A stretch of 64,000 nt of DNA from Bradysia coprophila (Eukaryota > Arthropoda > Insecta > Diptera > Sciaridae), in contig NW_023503307.1 of NCBI RefSeq assembly GCF_014529535.1, positions 1,357,739 to 1,421,738 on the forward strand. Direction: 5' to 3'. Numbering within the stretch: position 1 is the first letter of the stretch; each line of letters opens with the position of its first letter. The position numbers and the translations under genes are program-made. Below the pieces are notes generated by a model, which was not told where the DNA came from, ran no database searches, and saw only the letters and a list, made by a program, of their open reading frames with translations. This document shows positions 33,421-44,317 of this stretch, piece by piece.

Positions 33421-34446
33421 TCAAAAGTGCATTTATCTTATTGGATAATAACCATTGTATCATTGCATAGCTGTGTTTTATGTAGTTACGGGGCACAAAG
33501 AGTCTGACTGAGTTTGGGATTCGACATTCAACCAAGGACTGAAATAAGGATTTTTTTTGCAAGAAGCCAATACGTGATTAGGGCACTATTAGGGTACGGT
33601 CAAAGTTTTAAATGCCTTTTCAGGCACTAAATGGCCGACTGTCACAATAATACCCACGCCTGTATTCCACGTCTGTTTCAGTGGATTTGTACGAAGTAAC
33701 TGTAAACACGAATTTTCACTGGCCGAACGAACACGATTTCATCCACAGATATCGGTTTTCACATAAATATTGACTAGGTTATGTCTCTAAGGATAAAATT
33801 TGACGCACAATTCGTATGGCCTTCGAACAGACTCATAAGGGCAACGACGATTTCTGTTTTCTCACTGATCAATTATTTAGGCAATTTCACTTCGTTCGGG
33901 CTATAACTTGCTATATTTCCCAAAATTTGTTTAGAACAATTGTTTAATTTTTGAACTTTGTGTAAGCGAATATGTTTAGAGATTAAATATTAAGTGGCGA
34001 TTACTAAAAAAGGATCGAAAGGCGACGGATATTTTGAAGCATCTTAATAAGAACCATTCTATTCATGATTGATGAATGTTTGTAATTTGTGAAAAATGGC
34101 TCTTCATTTGAGTAGACAACTAATAGAGTGTATCATGGTATAATTCTGCATGATTGAAGAAAGTGAATTAACAATTGCAAAGAGCATTTGTTGTTAAAAA
34201 AAACTTGATTTTTGGTCGAATTCCCGCATCCTCCTAGTTTTGCAAGATGCATAAACACAAACTCCTTCATGAACCTCTCGAAGAGAAAATCTTTATCAGC
34301 CAACGAGATAGATAGAAAATCGCGTGGTGGAAAAACTAGTGGTGAACAACTTAACAGTACAGCTCTCTTCACGCTTCACCATATAAAGGAATTGGTTGGA
34401 GCTGACGAATGAAAAATTCGTAGCTGAAATTTTCGTTGAGTTGTAG
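33421..34446. other. Intergenic, repeat debris
   Basis: No gene is supported. TTCACTTCGTTCGGGCTATA at 33889-33908 matches, in inverse, the motif at about 873-900, so a repeat end lies here. Opposed frames at 34133-34412 are mutual shadows. Confidence 0.45.
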
Positions 34447-34452
34447 TTTATT
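34447..34452 (-). terminator. Polyadenylation signal of the defensin gene
   Basis: AATAAA on the minus strand, 100 bp downstream of the stop codon at 34552-34554. Confidence 0.55.
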
Positions 34453-34551
34453 AGACATCACAAAATATTTTTAGACATGCAATTTACAGAAAAAAAAACC
34501 TGATAGTTAAACAATTTACTTGTCCATGTCTTAATTTTCAAAGTTTTGTAT

Positions 34552-34854
34552 TCATGCGTAGCAGTCACATCTTTCCCAACTGCAAGCGCCGCCAGATCTT
34601 CCGATAGATTTACAATATCTGGTGCAGCCACTGCCACCGCTCCATGGACAACCCTAAAATCCAACGAAAATAATTAGAATGGATCAATGTTTTATCGTAA
34701 ACACTAACGTATTCAGCCGCCACATCCTGAACGAGGAGTGCCACAGCAAGAATAACGAGGAAGACAAAAATGCTGTAAAACAGATAACTCAGATTATTTA
34801 ACACTCTTAAGAAAAAAAAGTTACTGAGTGAGCTTACAGATTCAATTGAGCCAT
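34552..34854 (-). CDS. Invertebrate defensin precursor (CS-alpha-beta antimicrobial peptide), three exons
   Basis: Coding exons 34838-34854 (17 nt), 34709-34772 (64 nt) and 34552-34653 (102 nt) join in frame through GT..AG introns of 65 and 55 bp into 60 residues. The first 27 residues are a signal peptide plus a two-residue spacer: MAQLNLIFVFLVILAVALLV then QDVAAEY. The last exon encodes the whole mature domain, beginning GCPWSGGSGC and ending CSWERCDCYA. Its six cysteines follow C-x7-C-x3-C-x9-C-x4-C-x-C, with CxxxC, GGxC and CxC as in insect and arachnid defensins; the GCP start and short first loop resemble ancestral invertebrate defensins rather than long-loop fly defensins. Such peptides are secreted and attack mainly bacterial membranes. 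No propeptide of the usual dipteran kind is present. A minus-strand AATAAA follows at 34447-34452. Expression is not shown by sequence. Confidence 0.87.
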
Positions 34855-35141
34855 GATAGATATGTTCGTAGAGTTTCGAGTTTCTGCAATTTGAATGAGT
34901 TAAATTAGATGGAAAACATAGTTAAGTTTGTGGTGACAGAGAAAATATCTATAAACAGCTTTAGTCGCTATAGGTCTTAAATAATGTTAATAATTTTTAA
35001 AGTGTTTAAAATGTTTAATTCAAAAACTTGAAATTAGCGGAGCCAAAACTTTACCTCAAGTTTTGAATAAAATACTTTACTTGACAATGGGATAAATGAT
35101 GGAAATGGTACTTCTTGTGTGTTTACCAACCTCAGTTATGC
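34855..35141 (-). promoter_or_regulatory. Upstream region of the defensin gene
   Basis: 287 bp between the defensin start codon and the insertion at 35150. A TTTATAGATA sequence (minus strand, near 34946-34955) lies about 95 bp before the ATG and could be a weak TATA box. I found no convincing NF-kappa-B or GATA cluster. The element at 35150-36742 may have separated the gene from further upstream control DNA. Confidence 0.3.
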
Positions 35142-35791
35142 CTCGATCTCAGGGGCGCCGACTTTTGTTTTGGTTGTTGGGTGCAAGATTTAAGTCCATA
35201 ATATGTAAAGCGCCGCAGGCGAAATTTTTCCAGGCACGGACGAACTAAGTTGGTTCACAAATGATATGTCTGTGAAGTACCTGCGAACTTAAACCTGCGA
35301 ATTCTACATTATATTCCAGTCGTTGTGACGATCATTTTACATGAAGTTTTAGTGATTTCAGGAATTATAAAAAATTCGCAGGTGTGAAACTGCGAAATAA
35401 GAAATTCACAGGTTTAAAACTGCGAAATAAAAAATTCCCAGTTTTGAACCTACATGTCAGTGTTCACTTGAGTTCATTTTTATACAGTGTATTAGGTCCC
35501 TTATTTGTTGCTTATTTGACGTTTTAAAAATGAGCCGCTCCTGCCTGGTTTAATTTACTCTGCCGTGAATTTACAACTTTGCTCAAATATTTGTTACTGT
35601 CGATCAACAATTTTTCCGCCACATTTAACGTTGCCATTTCCTGACCAATCGATCTATCGATTTCCCTTATATTTTCTTCGTTTTTTTGTCCTTATGTTCA
35701 AGATCAGCTCTTCTCACCTTAGAATTTTTGAAGATCTAAACAAAGTGACAGGAGACAAACAGTTATGGGAATATTTATAACACCCTTATAT

Positions 35792-35952
35792 CAACGCACC
35801 ATGCAGATGCACCAAAAAAAAAGTGACATTGACAGTATCTAAGTTTGTATGAAAATTACTTTTTTGTAGTTTAAGTGAATTGTATGAAGATTTTTTGGAC
35901 ACTGTCCGGTTGTGGTATCTGTAATTTTGACGTGCATTTGCATGGTGCGTTG
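35792..35952. mobile_element. CAACGCAC-family MITE with exact 7-bp target duplication, nested
   Basis: The ends CAACGCACCATGCAGATGCA and TGCATTTGCATGGTGCGTTG are inverted with one mismatch. The direct repeat CTTATAT occurs at 35785-35791 and 35953-35959. It has inserted into the exon-like frame inside the larger element 35150-36742. Confidence 0.93.
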
Positions 35953-35959
35953 CTTATAT

Positions 35960-36112
35960 GCATCAATAGCATCCTTGACTAGCTGTTGTTCTTTGCATCG
36001 ACTCTTTATTATGCAGAAAGTTTGTGCTGAATACAGCATTTGCGTGGCTTTTGTCAGTCGTGAAATAACTGGATGTTTAAAATGACCAAGAATATCTTTC
36101 ATTTCTGATAAT
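35960..36112 (-). pseudogene. Exon-like fragment inside the hAT-like element, split by a MITE
   Basis: On the minus strand an AG acceptor-like site (TTATCAG) precedes a frame reading MKDILGHFKHPVISRLTKAT, then QMLYSAQTFCIIKSRCKEQQ, then LVKDAIDAYK. There the MITE at 35792-35952 interrupts it; after the MITE the frame would continue about 20 codons to a stop. The peptide looks protein-like but I do not recognise it. It could be a captured host exon or a decayed transposase piece. Confidence 0.4.
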
Positions 36113-36856
36113 CTAAGCCAATAATTATATGAAGTTTCGTTGAAAATTATTTTAATTTACTTTTAGAGCATAAAATCCGCTTGATTGTTATAAATGTTAT
36201 ACTTAATTAAAGTCCTCGAAGTGTCCTACTTAGGACAGTAGGACAAGTAGGACAAATTTCGAAATAAAACGACAAAGTAGGAAAGTAGGACACTGTGGGA
36301 GCGCTACAATCTCGCAATTTTTAGTTTTGAACCTGCGATTTTTCTAGCTAAACCTCCTAATTTTCATTTGGAACCTGCGAATTTTTAACCAGAGCTTCCA
36401 ACTTCCCTGTTGGTCCTGCGTTGGTTTTTTGGCAGGTTTGAAACTGCGAATTTGAACCAGCGAATTTTTTCTGCAGGTTTGAAACAGCGATTTTTTTTGT
36501 TCGCAGGTTTGAACCTGCGAATTCTTGAAACTTTCATCAGTAGAAAGTCATGTAAAATGATTGTCACAACGACCGGACTATAATGTAGAATTCGCAGGTT
36601 CAAGTTCGCAGGTACTTCACACACATACAAATGATGCGGTTTTTAACTAATTTGATCAATATTTTATTGGGTGCTACGCACCCAACAAACTCGTTTGTCG
36701 GGTGCTCGCGCACCCATTGCCACCTAGAAGTCGGCGCCTCTGCTCGATCTGTAAATTTTACACAAGAAATGCCATTTCTATCGATTGCCCCATTGGTAAG
36801 TAATGTACCATTGGCATCAGGGAATCTGGCACACAGTGCAAATAGAACGCACTTTT

Positions 36857-36996
36857 GAACTACGTAAAAGGTGAACTCACACGCGTAAGTTTAATGCTGC
36901 AAATGCTTTTTAGCCCTGTCATCGACTTTATGACTCCTTTTACAAAATGTTGGTATTGAAAAATTGTGTGCGAGTTCACATTTTGCGTAGTAGAAA
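36857..36996. repeat. Foldback repeat, about 27-bp arms
   Basis: AACTACGTAAAAGGTGAACT then CACACG pairs with GTGTGCGAGTTCACATTTTG then CGTAGTA. The interior of about 80 bp is unique. No clear target duplication. Confidence 0.7.
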
Positions 36997-38149
36997 AACG
37001 CGTTGTTTTAGCACCGTACCAGATTACCCCACGCCGTACCATTGCAAGTTAGTAACTAACTGTTAGTCGGCAAATTTCATCAAATTCAAAAAATTGTTTT
37101 GCTAACCTACCGATTTAACTATATTTCAAACTTTAGAAACGATATTTATTTTGCTAAGGATGCTTTCGGCTTGTCAACAAACACTGTCTGTATAACAAAA
37201 AGAGCGCGAACCTTTTCTTTTATATGCGACATTCGAAGGCCATGCATTTTGATCATAATTTTCCACATTAGGGGTGCATCATAAATTTTGTAAAATTCGT
37301 TAGGTGGAATATAGCTCCATATTCGAAAGTCCTCGAGTACCACGGCAAGGGAAAATAAACCAAGCAGTAGCGGTTCATTTTCAAAAAGTCAAATAAGGGA
37401 CCAGATACGCTGAACAATTTGAATATTTTTATTCGCAAAAAATAAGACTACTAGATAATTAAGATACTTAGTCAAATTGAGCGCTCCTGCCTGGTTTACT
37501 TTACTCTGACGTGCTAGTACGATACTCAAAACGAAAATTAAACAGAATCTTTTCATGAAAATTTTGACATAACGTCCATATAGTTTCTGTCAAAAAAAAA
37601 CTCGTTCAAAGAAACTAGACTAGGTTTTCGTGTTGTGCAACACGAAAAACTTGATTTTATTAGTATGCTCGAAAAAAAAGCTTTTCAACATCGAACTTCA
37701 TAAACAGAATGGCTCACTCCTAACAACAATGACTAATACTTTTGATATAATTTTAGAAACTTCGATTCTACCAAACATGAGTAACAGTCTCAATATAAAA
37801 CTTTATTTTCGACGCATTTACATACGCATATTATTTCCGCAAATATGAGTTTCTACAACTGCGCTGCGAAAAGTGAACTTTGTCATGTCTTATTGGTTTG
37901 GGTGACGTATGACAGGTCTTTTTTGACTGATTAGTGGTGGCTTTAATTTTCGTCAGTAGTGACGAAAAGTAACAATACGAAAAATATGCTGCCAAGTATA
38001 CATATTATGCTAAACATTAGCACCATTTTATGAATTTTTATATAACCGAACCGAATTGATTGCACAGATTAACTAACTTTTTTTTTTAAATCAATCAATT
38101 TATTATCATCCCTTAATCTACAGAGAATAGTAAATAACACGTAGTCTTA
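36997..38149. other. Intergenic, no gene seen
   Basis: No supportable gene. GCGCTCCTGCCTGGTTTA near 37481 is repeated (GCCGCTCCTGCCTGGTTTA) near 35533 inside the hAT-like element. A near-perfect palindrome (TTTTCGTGTTG / CAACACGAAAA) lies at about 37625-37650. Confidence 0.4.
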
Positions 38150-38184
38150 ACCATCGATATAATATACTATATTATATCGATGGT
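38150..38184. repeat. Perfect 35-bp palindrome
   Basis: Arms ACCATCGATATAATATA and TATATTATATCGATGGT are perfect complements around a single central base. The direct repeat GTCTTAA lies immediately on both sides. Confidence 0.9.
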
Positions 38185-38783
38185 CTTAACATAGACCAAA
38201 GAAGAACCTACCACTTTTAGGACGCTAACAAAATTATTTGAAAAAAAAAAATTGATTTTCAACCAAAATTATGTAAATTATTACCGGGCCGACGAGATAG
38301 TAAATTTGTCTATTTACAATATGATATTACAATATTTACAAATGATGTGACGCAGTACATTTGTACATTTGCAAAAGAACTCATATCGAAGTGACGCTTG
38401 CCTAAAAAAATCTATTGCGTCCATTTGATTCCATTTGAAAGGTCGTTTCGAGGAAGTTAAATAGCAACATTACAGAAATTTTCTCGATCTCGGTTGTCAA
38501 GAAAAAGGACGAATTTATACTATTGACGATGCTTCCATTGTTTCATTTCGGTACGATACGGATGTCCTAATGCAAGATTATTTTGAGATATGCCAAGCTC
38601 TATTTACAATATTCACAATTTCTTGTCGATTAAGCAAAATCCTAATAAAAATTGAACCTTGAATTAGCTAATTCAATATAATGCCGAGAGTTTGTGTTTT
38701 TCCTCAACAAACAATGACTTTCAGCTTTAGACAATGGAAGTGCTCATTTTTGTATGGCTACAAAATGTAATCTAAAATTTGTT
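38185..38783. other. Intergenic, no gene seen
   Basis: AT-rich. No gene or structured repeat noticed. Confidence 0.4.
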
Positions 38784-38858
38784 TTAACAGCGGTCACCCA
38801 CGCTCTTTCGAATTGGTGCCTAAAACCAGCTCCTTAGACCACTCGGCCACACTGGCAT
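38784..38858 (-). pseudogene. tRNA-Leu-like relic (or SINE head)
   Basis: The minus strand reads TGGCCGAGTGGTCTAAGG (D-arm and A-box of tRNA-Leu), then GCTGGTTTTAGGCACCA with a UAG-type anticodon context, then GCGTGGGT. The T-loop TTCGAATCCCAC expected next is absent and the acceptor stem does not close. It is a decayed tRNA-Leu or tRNA-derived SINE, not a working tRNA. Confidence 0.65.
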
Positions 38859-39402
38859 GAAAACATTACTTCCGAAAGTTAACTATTTAATTTATCAAAA
38901 CAGCAGGAATCAACCGAAATGGTTTTTTTGGAGAGTTGAAGTTTTAAACTTTCGCATCTCATTCAGGAAGCGAAAATTAAAATTTTCGTAGTAGGTGTAA
39001 TGAAAAATACATTTGTGATACCACCTGTTTTCAAAATTATTCATAAATTAAAGATTACTGCGGGTTTTTTTTTTCTAACGGAGAGGCCGTTTCAGACAGT
39101 TACAAAGATGCGAAATGCAAAATATTTGTGGCTTGGGGTCTGCTATAGTTTTTTAAAGTAAATAAACATACTACTATGGGATGGTGTTTCACCGAAAGAA
39201 CTCGGATGTCACAATTTATTGTAATTATTTTCCAGAAATGGTGCGTCAGTTAGACGGAAATAACAAAATTTGAATTGAAAAGGAAATTTCAAAATTTTTA
39301 AAGTCGTAGTTGTATAGCAAAACACTTAGTGACGTTCCGCTGATATGAGTATGCAAATATGCCACTCAGTCACTCTAAACAGCGGGAATTTTTCATCGAA
39401 GG
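38859..39402. other. Intergenic, no gene seen
   Basis: No gene is supported between the tRNA-like relic and the SINE. Confidence 0.4.
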
Positions 39403-39627
39403 ATGGGTCCAAGGTAGCTCAATCGGTAGCCATTTATTCAATATCCAATATGTCCCGAAGTCAACTCCCGGCGTCGAAAGTAGAAATGATTAGGGTAACT
39501 ATTAGTGTAAGCTAATGGGTCCCATCGACCGTAACAAAGTCGTAAACTACCTTGGGTACGCACAAAAGGCCCATCTGAGGCTTAGGTGCAGGATAAATTC
39601 CACCCACTTGGTCTAATCTAATCAAAT
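39403..39627 (+). repeat. tRNA-derived SINE
   Basis: An A-box-like TAGCTCAATCGGTAGCC at about 39415 is followed 35-45 bp later by a B-box-like GAAGTCAACTCCCGGCG. A unique body follows, then a short CTAATCTAATC tail at about 39612-39625. This layout is that of a Pol III SINE. Boundaries are approximate. Confidence 0.65.
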
Positions 39628-39901
39628 GGTTCCAGATTGTTCGCAATCAGTGTAAAACCGCCGAACTGAAATCGCCCTTTAGATTTAAGTCTGAAATTAA
39701 ATTTTTACTTTCTTTTGTTCCCATTGATTGCATTTCAAAGTCTTTTACCCGAGACGCCTTGGATGATACAATGCAGAAAGACTTCCTCAAAAATATTTGA
39801 TTTGAAAGGATTTTTAAACTGTCATCTGCAAATTTTAACCGTATAATTCCTGTAGGTAGTCTACCTCAGTGATTTTAACATAAACTCGTTTTTCGTGTTT
39901 G

Positions 39902-39935
39902 TATAAAAATTGCGCTCCGTCGTGTTATTATCAGT
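39902..39935 (+). promoter_or_regulatory. Orphan TATA plus initiator core promoter
   Basis: TATAAAA at 39902-39908 and TCAGT at 39931-39935 place the initiator A exactly 31 bp from the first T of the TATA box. No convincing reading frame follows within 300 bp. A GTGAGTG donor-like site occurs at about 40067. It may drive a noncoding or multi-exon transcript, or be coincidence. Confidence 0.4.
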
Positions 39936-41219
39936 AAGAGCACGAACGAGGAACTTGAAGACTTTACTTCGAGAGACCTATGCATAACTTTGAACCGATT
40001 CCAGTGTGGACATGATTTTTGCAGACAACCAATGCATCTTGTTAGAATTTTGCGAATTGCGACAATGTGAGTGTGAAAACAATGAGTCAAGTGCTATATT
40101 ACAGCCGTCCTAGACGTTTCTTCGGCAGTTCAAATATGTTGATGCAGTGGAAGTCCATCTATCAACAGCTATGTACACGAAAGTGAGCAATAAACTTTAC
40201 ACACAACAAATTGTTCGTTCAAACAAACGAAGTGAAAGATTTTACATAAAATACGACTCGATATTTCTATCAAACGAAGTACCAGATTTAATGATTGAGT
40301 GAATGCATAATTCAACTGTAAAAAGAGCATTCAACAAACATCAATAGAATTCGCTTTGATAACCAGCTGAAACAATAACAGACACTGGATTTGTTTGATG
40401 ATCAAAACATGAGTCGACCTTCAGGTAATATTTTATATTCTGCTTTATCTATGTAAAAACGGGTATAGTCATGAAAATTGCAAATCAAAATTTCAAATAG
40501 AAATTTCTTTTTCATCGGACAGATAGAAAAAAAGCCAAATGTGACATTTTCACATATACCTACTCTACTATCTATATACAGCTTCTGCATAAACTTTTTT
40601 GAAATATACGTATAGGTTAGTCGGTTCTGAATAGAATATATGAACATTTCAACGTCCTAGTGCCATTTAATGTGATTACACTAACGGAAACTGGAACTAA
40701 ATTTTTAACATGTCACTGGTATTGAAAAAAACGAATGAATTTTTTCTCTCTCTCCATTTAAATTTTTCAACACAAAATTTAAATCACAAGTCCAATGCAC
40801 TTTTTATCGATCAACTCAACCTTTATGTAATAATATACGTTTTCGAATCATAAAGAAAAATGTATTGTAATCGAATATCAACCAATATCAGCCATAGCAT
40901 TAATGTGGGATCCTCAATATTATAATACCTCAACGTATTTAACATATTTTCATTTGTGTTATAAGTTGCAATGACCTTGACAGAGCAACATGATTTAAAC
41001 ATTATTATACAGATGTACTTACCAACCGGCCTACCAGCAAAACAAAAACAATAATAAAGGTCAACGCTCGTATTATTGTACAAAATGAAAATTTAAGAGA
41101 TTCGATATGTCGTATCGTACAATAAGAAATTTTCATGTCTTGTTATGTCGGCATGTAGCAAACATTGAGGCGAAGATGTTATGCATACAGATCGAAACCA
41201 CTACATCACGGCGATTTTC
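39936..41219. other. Intergenic, no gene seen
   Basis: Low-confidence frames at 39875-40090, 40402-40647 and 40823-41083 (all minus) lack recognisable features. The right end is the 3' flank of Osiris gene D. Confidence 0.4.
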
Positions 41220-41225
41220 TTTATT
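41220..41225 (-). terminator. Polyadenylation signal of Osiris gene D
   Basis: AATAAA on the minus strand about 55 bp past the stop codon at 41280-41282. Confidence 0.6.
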
Positions 41226-41279
41226 TCAATAAATTATTAAATTATACAAATAGTAGACAACGTAACACAAAATTCGAGC

Positions 41280-43687
41280 TCAAACCGTTTTCCACGTAAA
41301 TGCTCGATATTCGGGTTGCTGTAGATCATCGGTTGTTTTGAATTTAAACTCCTTCTTAAACGGATTATTTCGATCGTTCAACAACACTTTTTTCTCATAA
41401 TCATAGAAATTATCTACCAATTCTTCCTTCCTCGGATCTTGCTGTTTCCGATATTCATTGGCATTGTCCACTTTGTAGTATCCTCCACTCAACGTACCAT
41501 AATCGTTATGTATAACTCCATCACTGAATACCGGCTTATGACCGAAGCTACCGAGCCCGCCACCGAGTCCCCCACCGAGACCACTAAATCCTCCAGCGAG
41601 TCCATTCAGTGAAAATAGACTACCGAAACCCAATAGTCCTGTTATGAACAATGCAAATTTGCCGAGAAACGCAGCCTTTTTACAAAGTAAAATTATTGCG
41701 GCAAATATTAGCGGCACAATGGTTACCAAATTGAATTTAAGTCCAAGTAAAAACGGTACAATAAACTGTCTTGTTAGAACTCTAGCTGTTAAAATGAAGA
41801 AATGAAAATATTATTGTTTGTAAATTTATTGGTCGGTTAATGATCAGTTGATTAACCATTTACCTGTAGAATGCTCGTCATCCATATATCTATCACCTCG
41901 AGCAATATTTGGATCAATGACAAATTCAAGCAAACTATTCGAGGCCGCTGATGGACCAATTCGCAAGCATAGACCCGAATGTATCATACTTAAGTCCCAT
42001 TGTAGAGTACGTTGTCCAACTATAGCTCCGGCATTTTCTAGCATTCCCCTTTAATTAAAATATAGAAAATTTGTGAAGTATTTCGTTGATGGTATCCAAA
42101 AAATATTCTTGAAAATTTCTCAGCAACAAAATTACGAAATCTGTTACTTCATTTGTGTAGCGTGTGTATCCTAGTTGGTATTTGATACAAAATCTTTCAC
42201 TTCAATCATCACACATTTTGCTATATACAATAACGCCTGCTAAAGATCATCATTTATTCTTATCGTCGTTGTCGATAGCAGATGCTTATGGTTAAGGGTT
42301 CAGTCACAAGTCAATGTATCTTGAAAATATGTCTATAATATGAAAATGATGTTGATGACGGCAGCCTGACCCATTAGAAAATCGTTTCCAGATAAAATTT
42401 ATGCTAAATGTATGCTAGAGAAAATCATTCATTTCGAGTATGATGCGTGAAGCCCATAATATTAGACTAGACGATTCATCTAATGTTATCTTATTGCATC
42501 AGTATGTTGTTGCATTTACTTGGTCTGCTTAGAGCAATGTAATGGTTATTTATGCCACCGAGTGATAAATGCTTTTTTAGGCGTTAGATGTGTAGATTGT
42601 CACTCGATTCCGTAGGCAGTACATATCACTTGCCTAAAAAATCGTCTATCACCGAGTTGCGTACAGCGTTTGTCTCAAAAAAGCTAACGAAAGTTTCTCA
42701 TTTCGTCACTGAGTTGAGAACATTCGATTTTCTATTCGTAGCTCATAGTTAATTAAAATCGCTCAAATTTATTTTCGAATATTTTTTTTTATGCAATTGA
42801 CCAGGGCCTATTTTTATCAAATTATTTTTCATATTTTGTTGAATTTTCTTACATTTTCTTAGTTTTTTCTTAATTTTGCCGAAAAACATTGTTGGGAAAA
42901 TTTAAGTAAACATTTTCTTAAAAATCAGCAGCATTTTGCAATAACCATGCTTAAAAGACATTTTTTAAATGTTAGAAACTTGGTTATTACAAAATGGTGT
43001 CCAAATAGTCCTTGCCTACACAGTCACTAGTGAATCGTCTCTATCTCGATGTTCATTGACAATGCACAAAATATAATTGTGGAAACTACCTGTCCAGTAA
43101 TAGGCAGATTGTGCTTATACAATGCAGCTATGAGACTGTATGTCACAAGGCACCTATTCCATTTTTTTCGGCGTTTTTCACTTCTGATATTTTGACAATT
43201 TGCATTTACAATCGATGATCTAGGCTAATTTCGATCTAGGACGATCTAGAAACATTTCACTTAGCTTCGTGGAACAAATTAACAGATAGCACCCGAAGAA
43301 CAGAAGGAACACAATGCACTAAACATTACCGATGCATTGATAGAAAAACAACCACTTTTGTAGAAAATGTAACCATTCACTCAAAGCCAGAGTTTACACT
43401 CAACTAAATTATTACCTGAAATCCATTGGGTCCTGATCGAATAAATTTGGTACTGATCGCTGCGAAACACTTTCATCTTTGATCATTGTCAATCCGTTGG
43501 TTATGGTAAAATTATTTTGTTCATCGATTTGATACAACGAAGAAAGAACTTGTTGCCCGACACATGACACTAGTCCAGGATTTATTTCACTTTTTAAACA
43601 ATATTCGAACGTTTCCTTCGTTTTGACATAAACACAAAATGTGACCAGCAAAAAAGCCGTTGCTGATAGAAAATTGAAAGACTTCAT
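41280..43687 (-). CDS. Osiris family protein (DUF1676), gene D, three exons, divergent
   Basis: Exons 43416-43687, 41864-42048 and 41280-41785, with introns of 1367 and 78 bp, total 320 residues, the longest Osiris product here. The start at 43687 yields a signal peptide (MKSFNFLSATAFLLVTFCVY); an ATG seven codons upstream is possible. C30 and C42 are the cysteine pair. Exon 2 reads RGMLENAGAIVGQRTLQWDL, then LEFVIDPN. Exon 3 starts ARVLTRQFIVPFLLGLKFNL, then a hydrophobic segment with IFAAIILLCKKAAFLGKFAL and a Gly-rich GGFSGLGGGLGGGLGSFG stretch. The charged tail ends FTWKTV. Its exon boundaries differ from the LEEG junction of genes A, C and E, so this is a divergent family member. The intron-1 acceptor (TTAATTAAAG) lacks a pyrimidine tract, making that junction slightly less certain. 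Confidence 0.9.
42804..43016. mobile_element. MITE-like element in intron 1 of Osiris gene D
   Basis: It starts CAGGGCCTATTTTT, like 2841-2960, and may end at AAATAGTCCTTG (two mismatches as an inverted end). The interior is AT-rich with repeated TTTTCTTA phrases. No target duplication is evident. Confidence 0.45.
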
Positions 43688-44309
43688 CGTTTCACGATTC
43701 ACAGACAAATTTTATGTTTTATACTTTTGGCAAAAGACTTCAAATGACATTGATCGCAGAAAAGTAAACCTTCTTATTTAACATTTCCAAATAAAATAAC
43801 ACCAAACGCGTATTCTTGGCTTAGTTATATATATAAAGTTCGATATAATTCACTGCACATATTACCATAATGAAACAAAAATTCGCAAACAGTGAAAGTG
43901 ATGAACGTTGTATTGTCCATTTAAGATTGCTAATTTTGCGCAGACAAAAAGATAATAATAATAATACGTCTTTGTTATGCCTATACCTTCTAAAATCGGA
44001 CAGCGCATCTCCTTCAAAAATTAATTATATATGATGGGAAGGAAATTAAATTGTTCTGTCTACTGCTCTCAACTTTGCGTATAATGACCCTTCCGCATAT
44101 TAAAGTGAGAGTGTGAAATGTTTGTATTGTTGTGGATATGACTTAACGAACGGAGAACTATATGAACGTATGTATCTCTCTGGTCAGAGCTTGCAAATTG
44201 TAGAAAATTGTTTTCGAATTTAATTAAAAGTATAGTCGAAATAAACGAGCGATTTTTGAATGTTGTGTGTTGTGTCGATGTATACAACTAAAATTTAGTG
44301 CCAAAATTT
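43688..44309. other. Upstream flank of Osiris gene D
   Basis: Two minus-strand TATA-like sequences lie upstream of the start: GTATAAAAC near 43712-43720 and TTATATATATAA near 43825-43837. Which one is used is unclear. No other gene. Confidence 0.4.
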
Positions 44310-44317
44310 CGTTATAC

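Larger units (their letters stand above)
35150..36742. mobile_element. hAT-like foldback element, 1.6 kb, with exact 8-bp target duplication
   Basis: The ends CAGGGGCGCCGACTT and AAGTCGGCGCCTCTG (one mismatch when inverted) are flanked by CTCGATCT at 35142-35149 and 36743-36750. Inverted arms of about 300 bp share the ordered blocks GAAGTACCTGCGAACTT, AACCTGCGAATTCTACATTA and TCATTTTACATGA. Both arms carry many TTCGCAGGTT / AACCTGCGAA palindromic subrepeats, possible transposase-binding sites. No transposase is recognisable. The interior holds an exon-like fragment (35960-36112) and a nested MITE (35792-35952). Confidence 0.88.

Noticed and set aside
34458-34804. Two overlapping minus-strand frames of 64-68 codons reported over the defensin exons
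   Set aside because: They read the exons in the wrong phase or through introns; the spliced frame gives a complete defensin, so these are shadows.
38784-38858. Functional tRNA-Leu gene
   Set aside because: The T-arm is missing and the acceptor stem does not close, so it is listed only as a relic.
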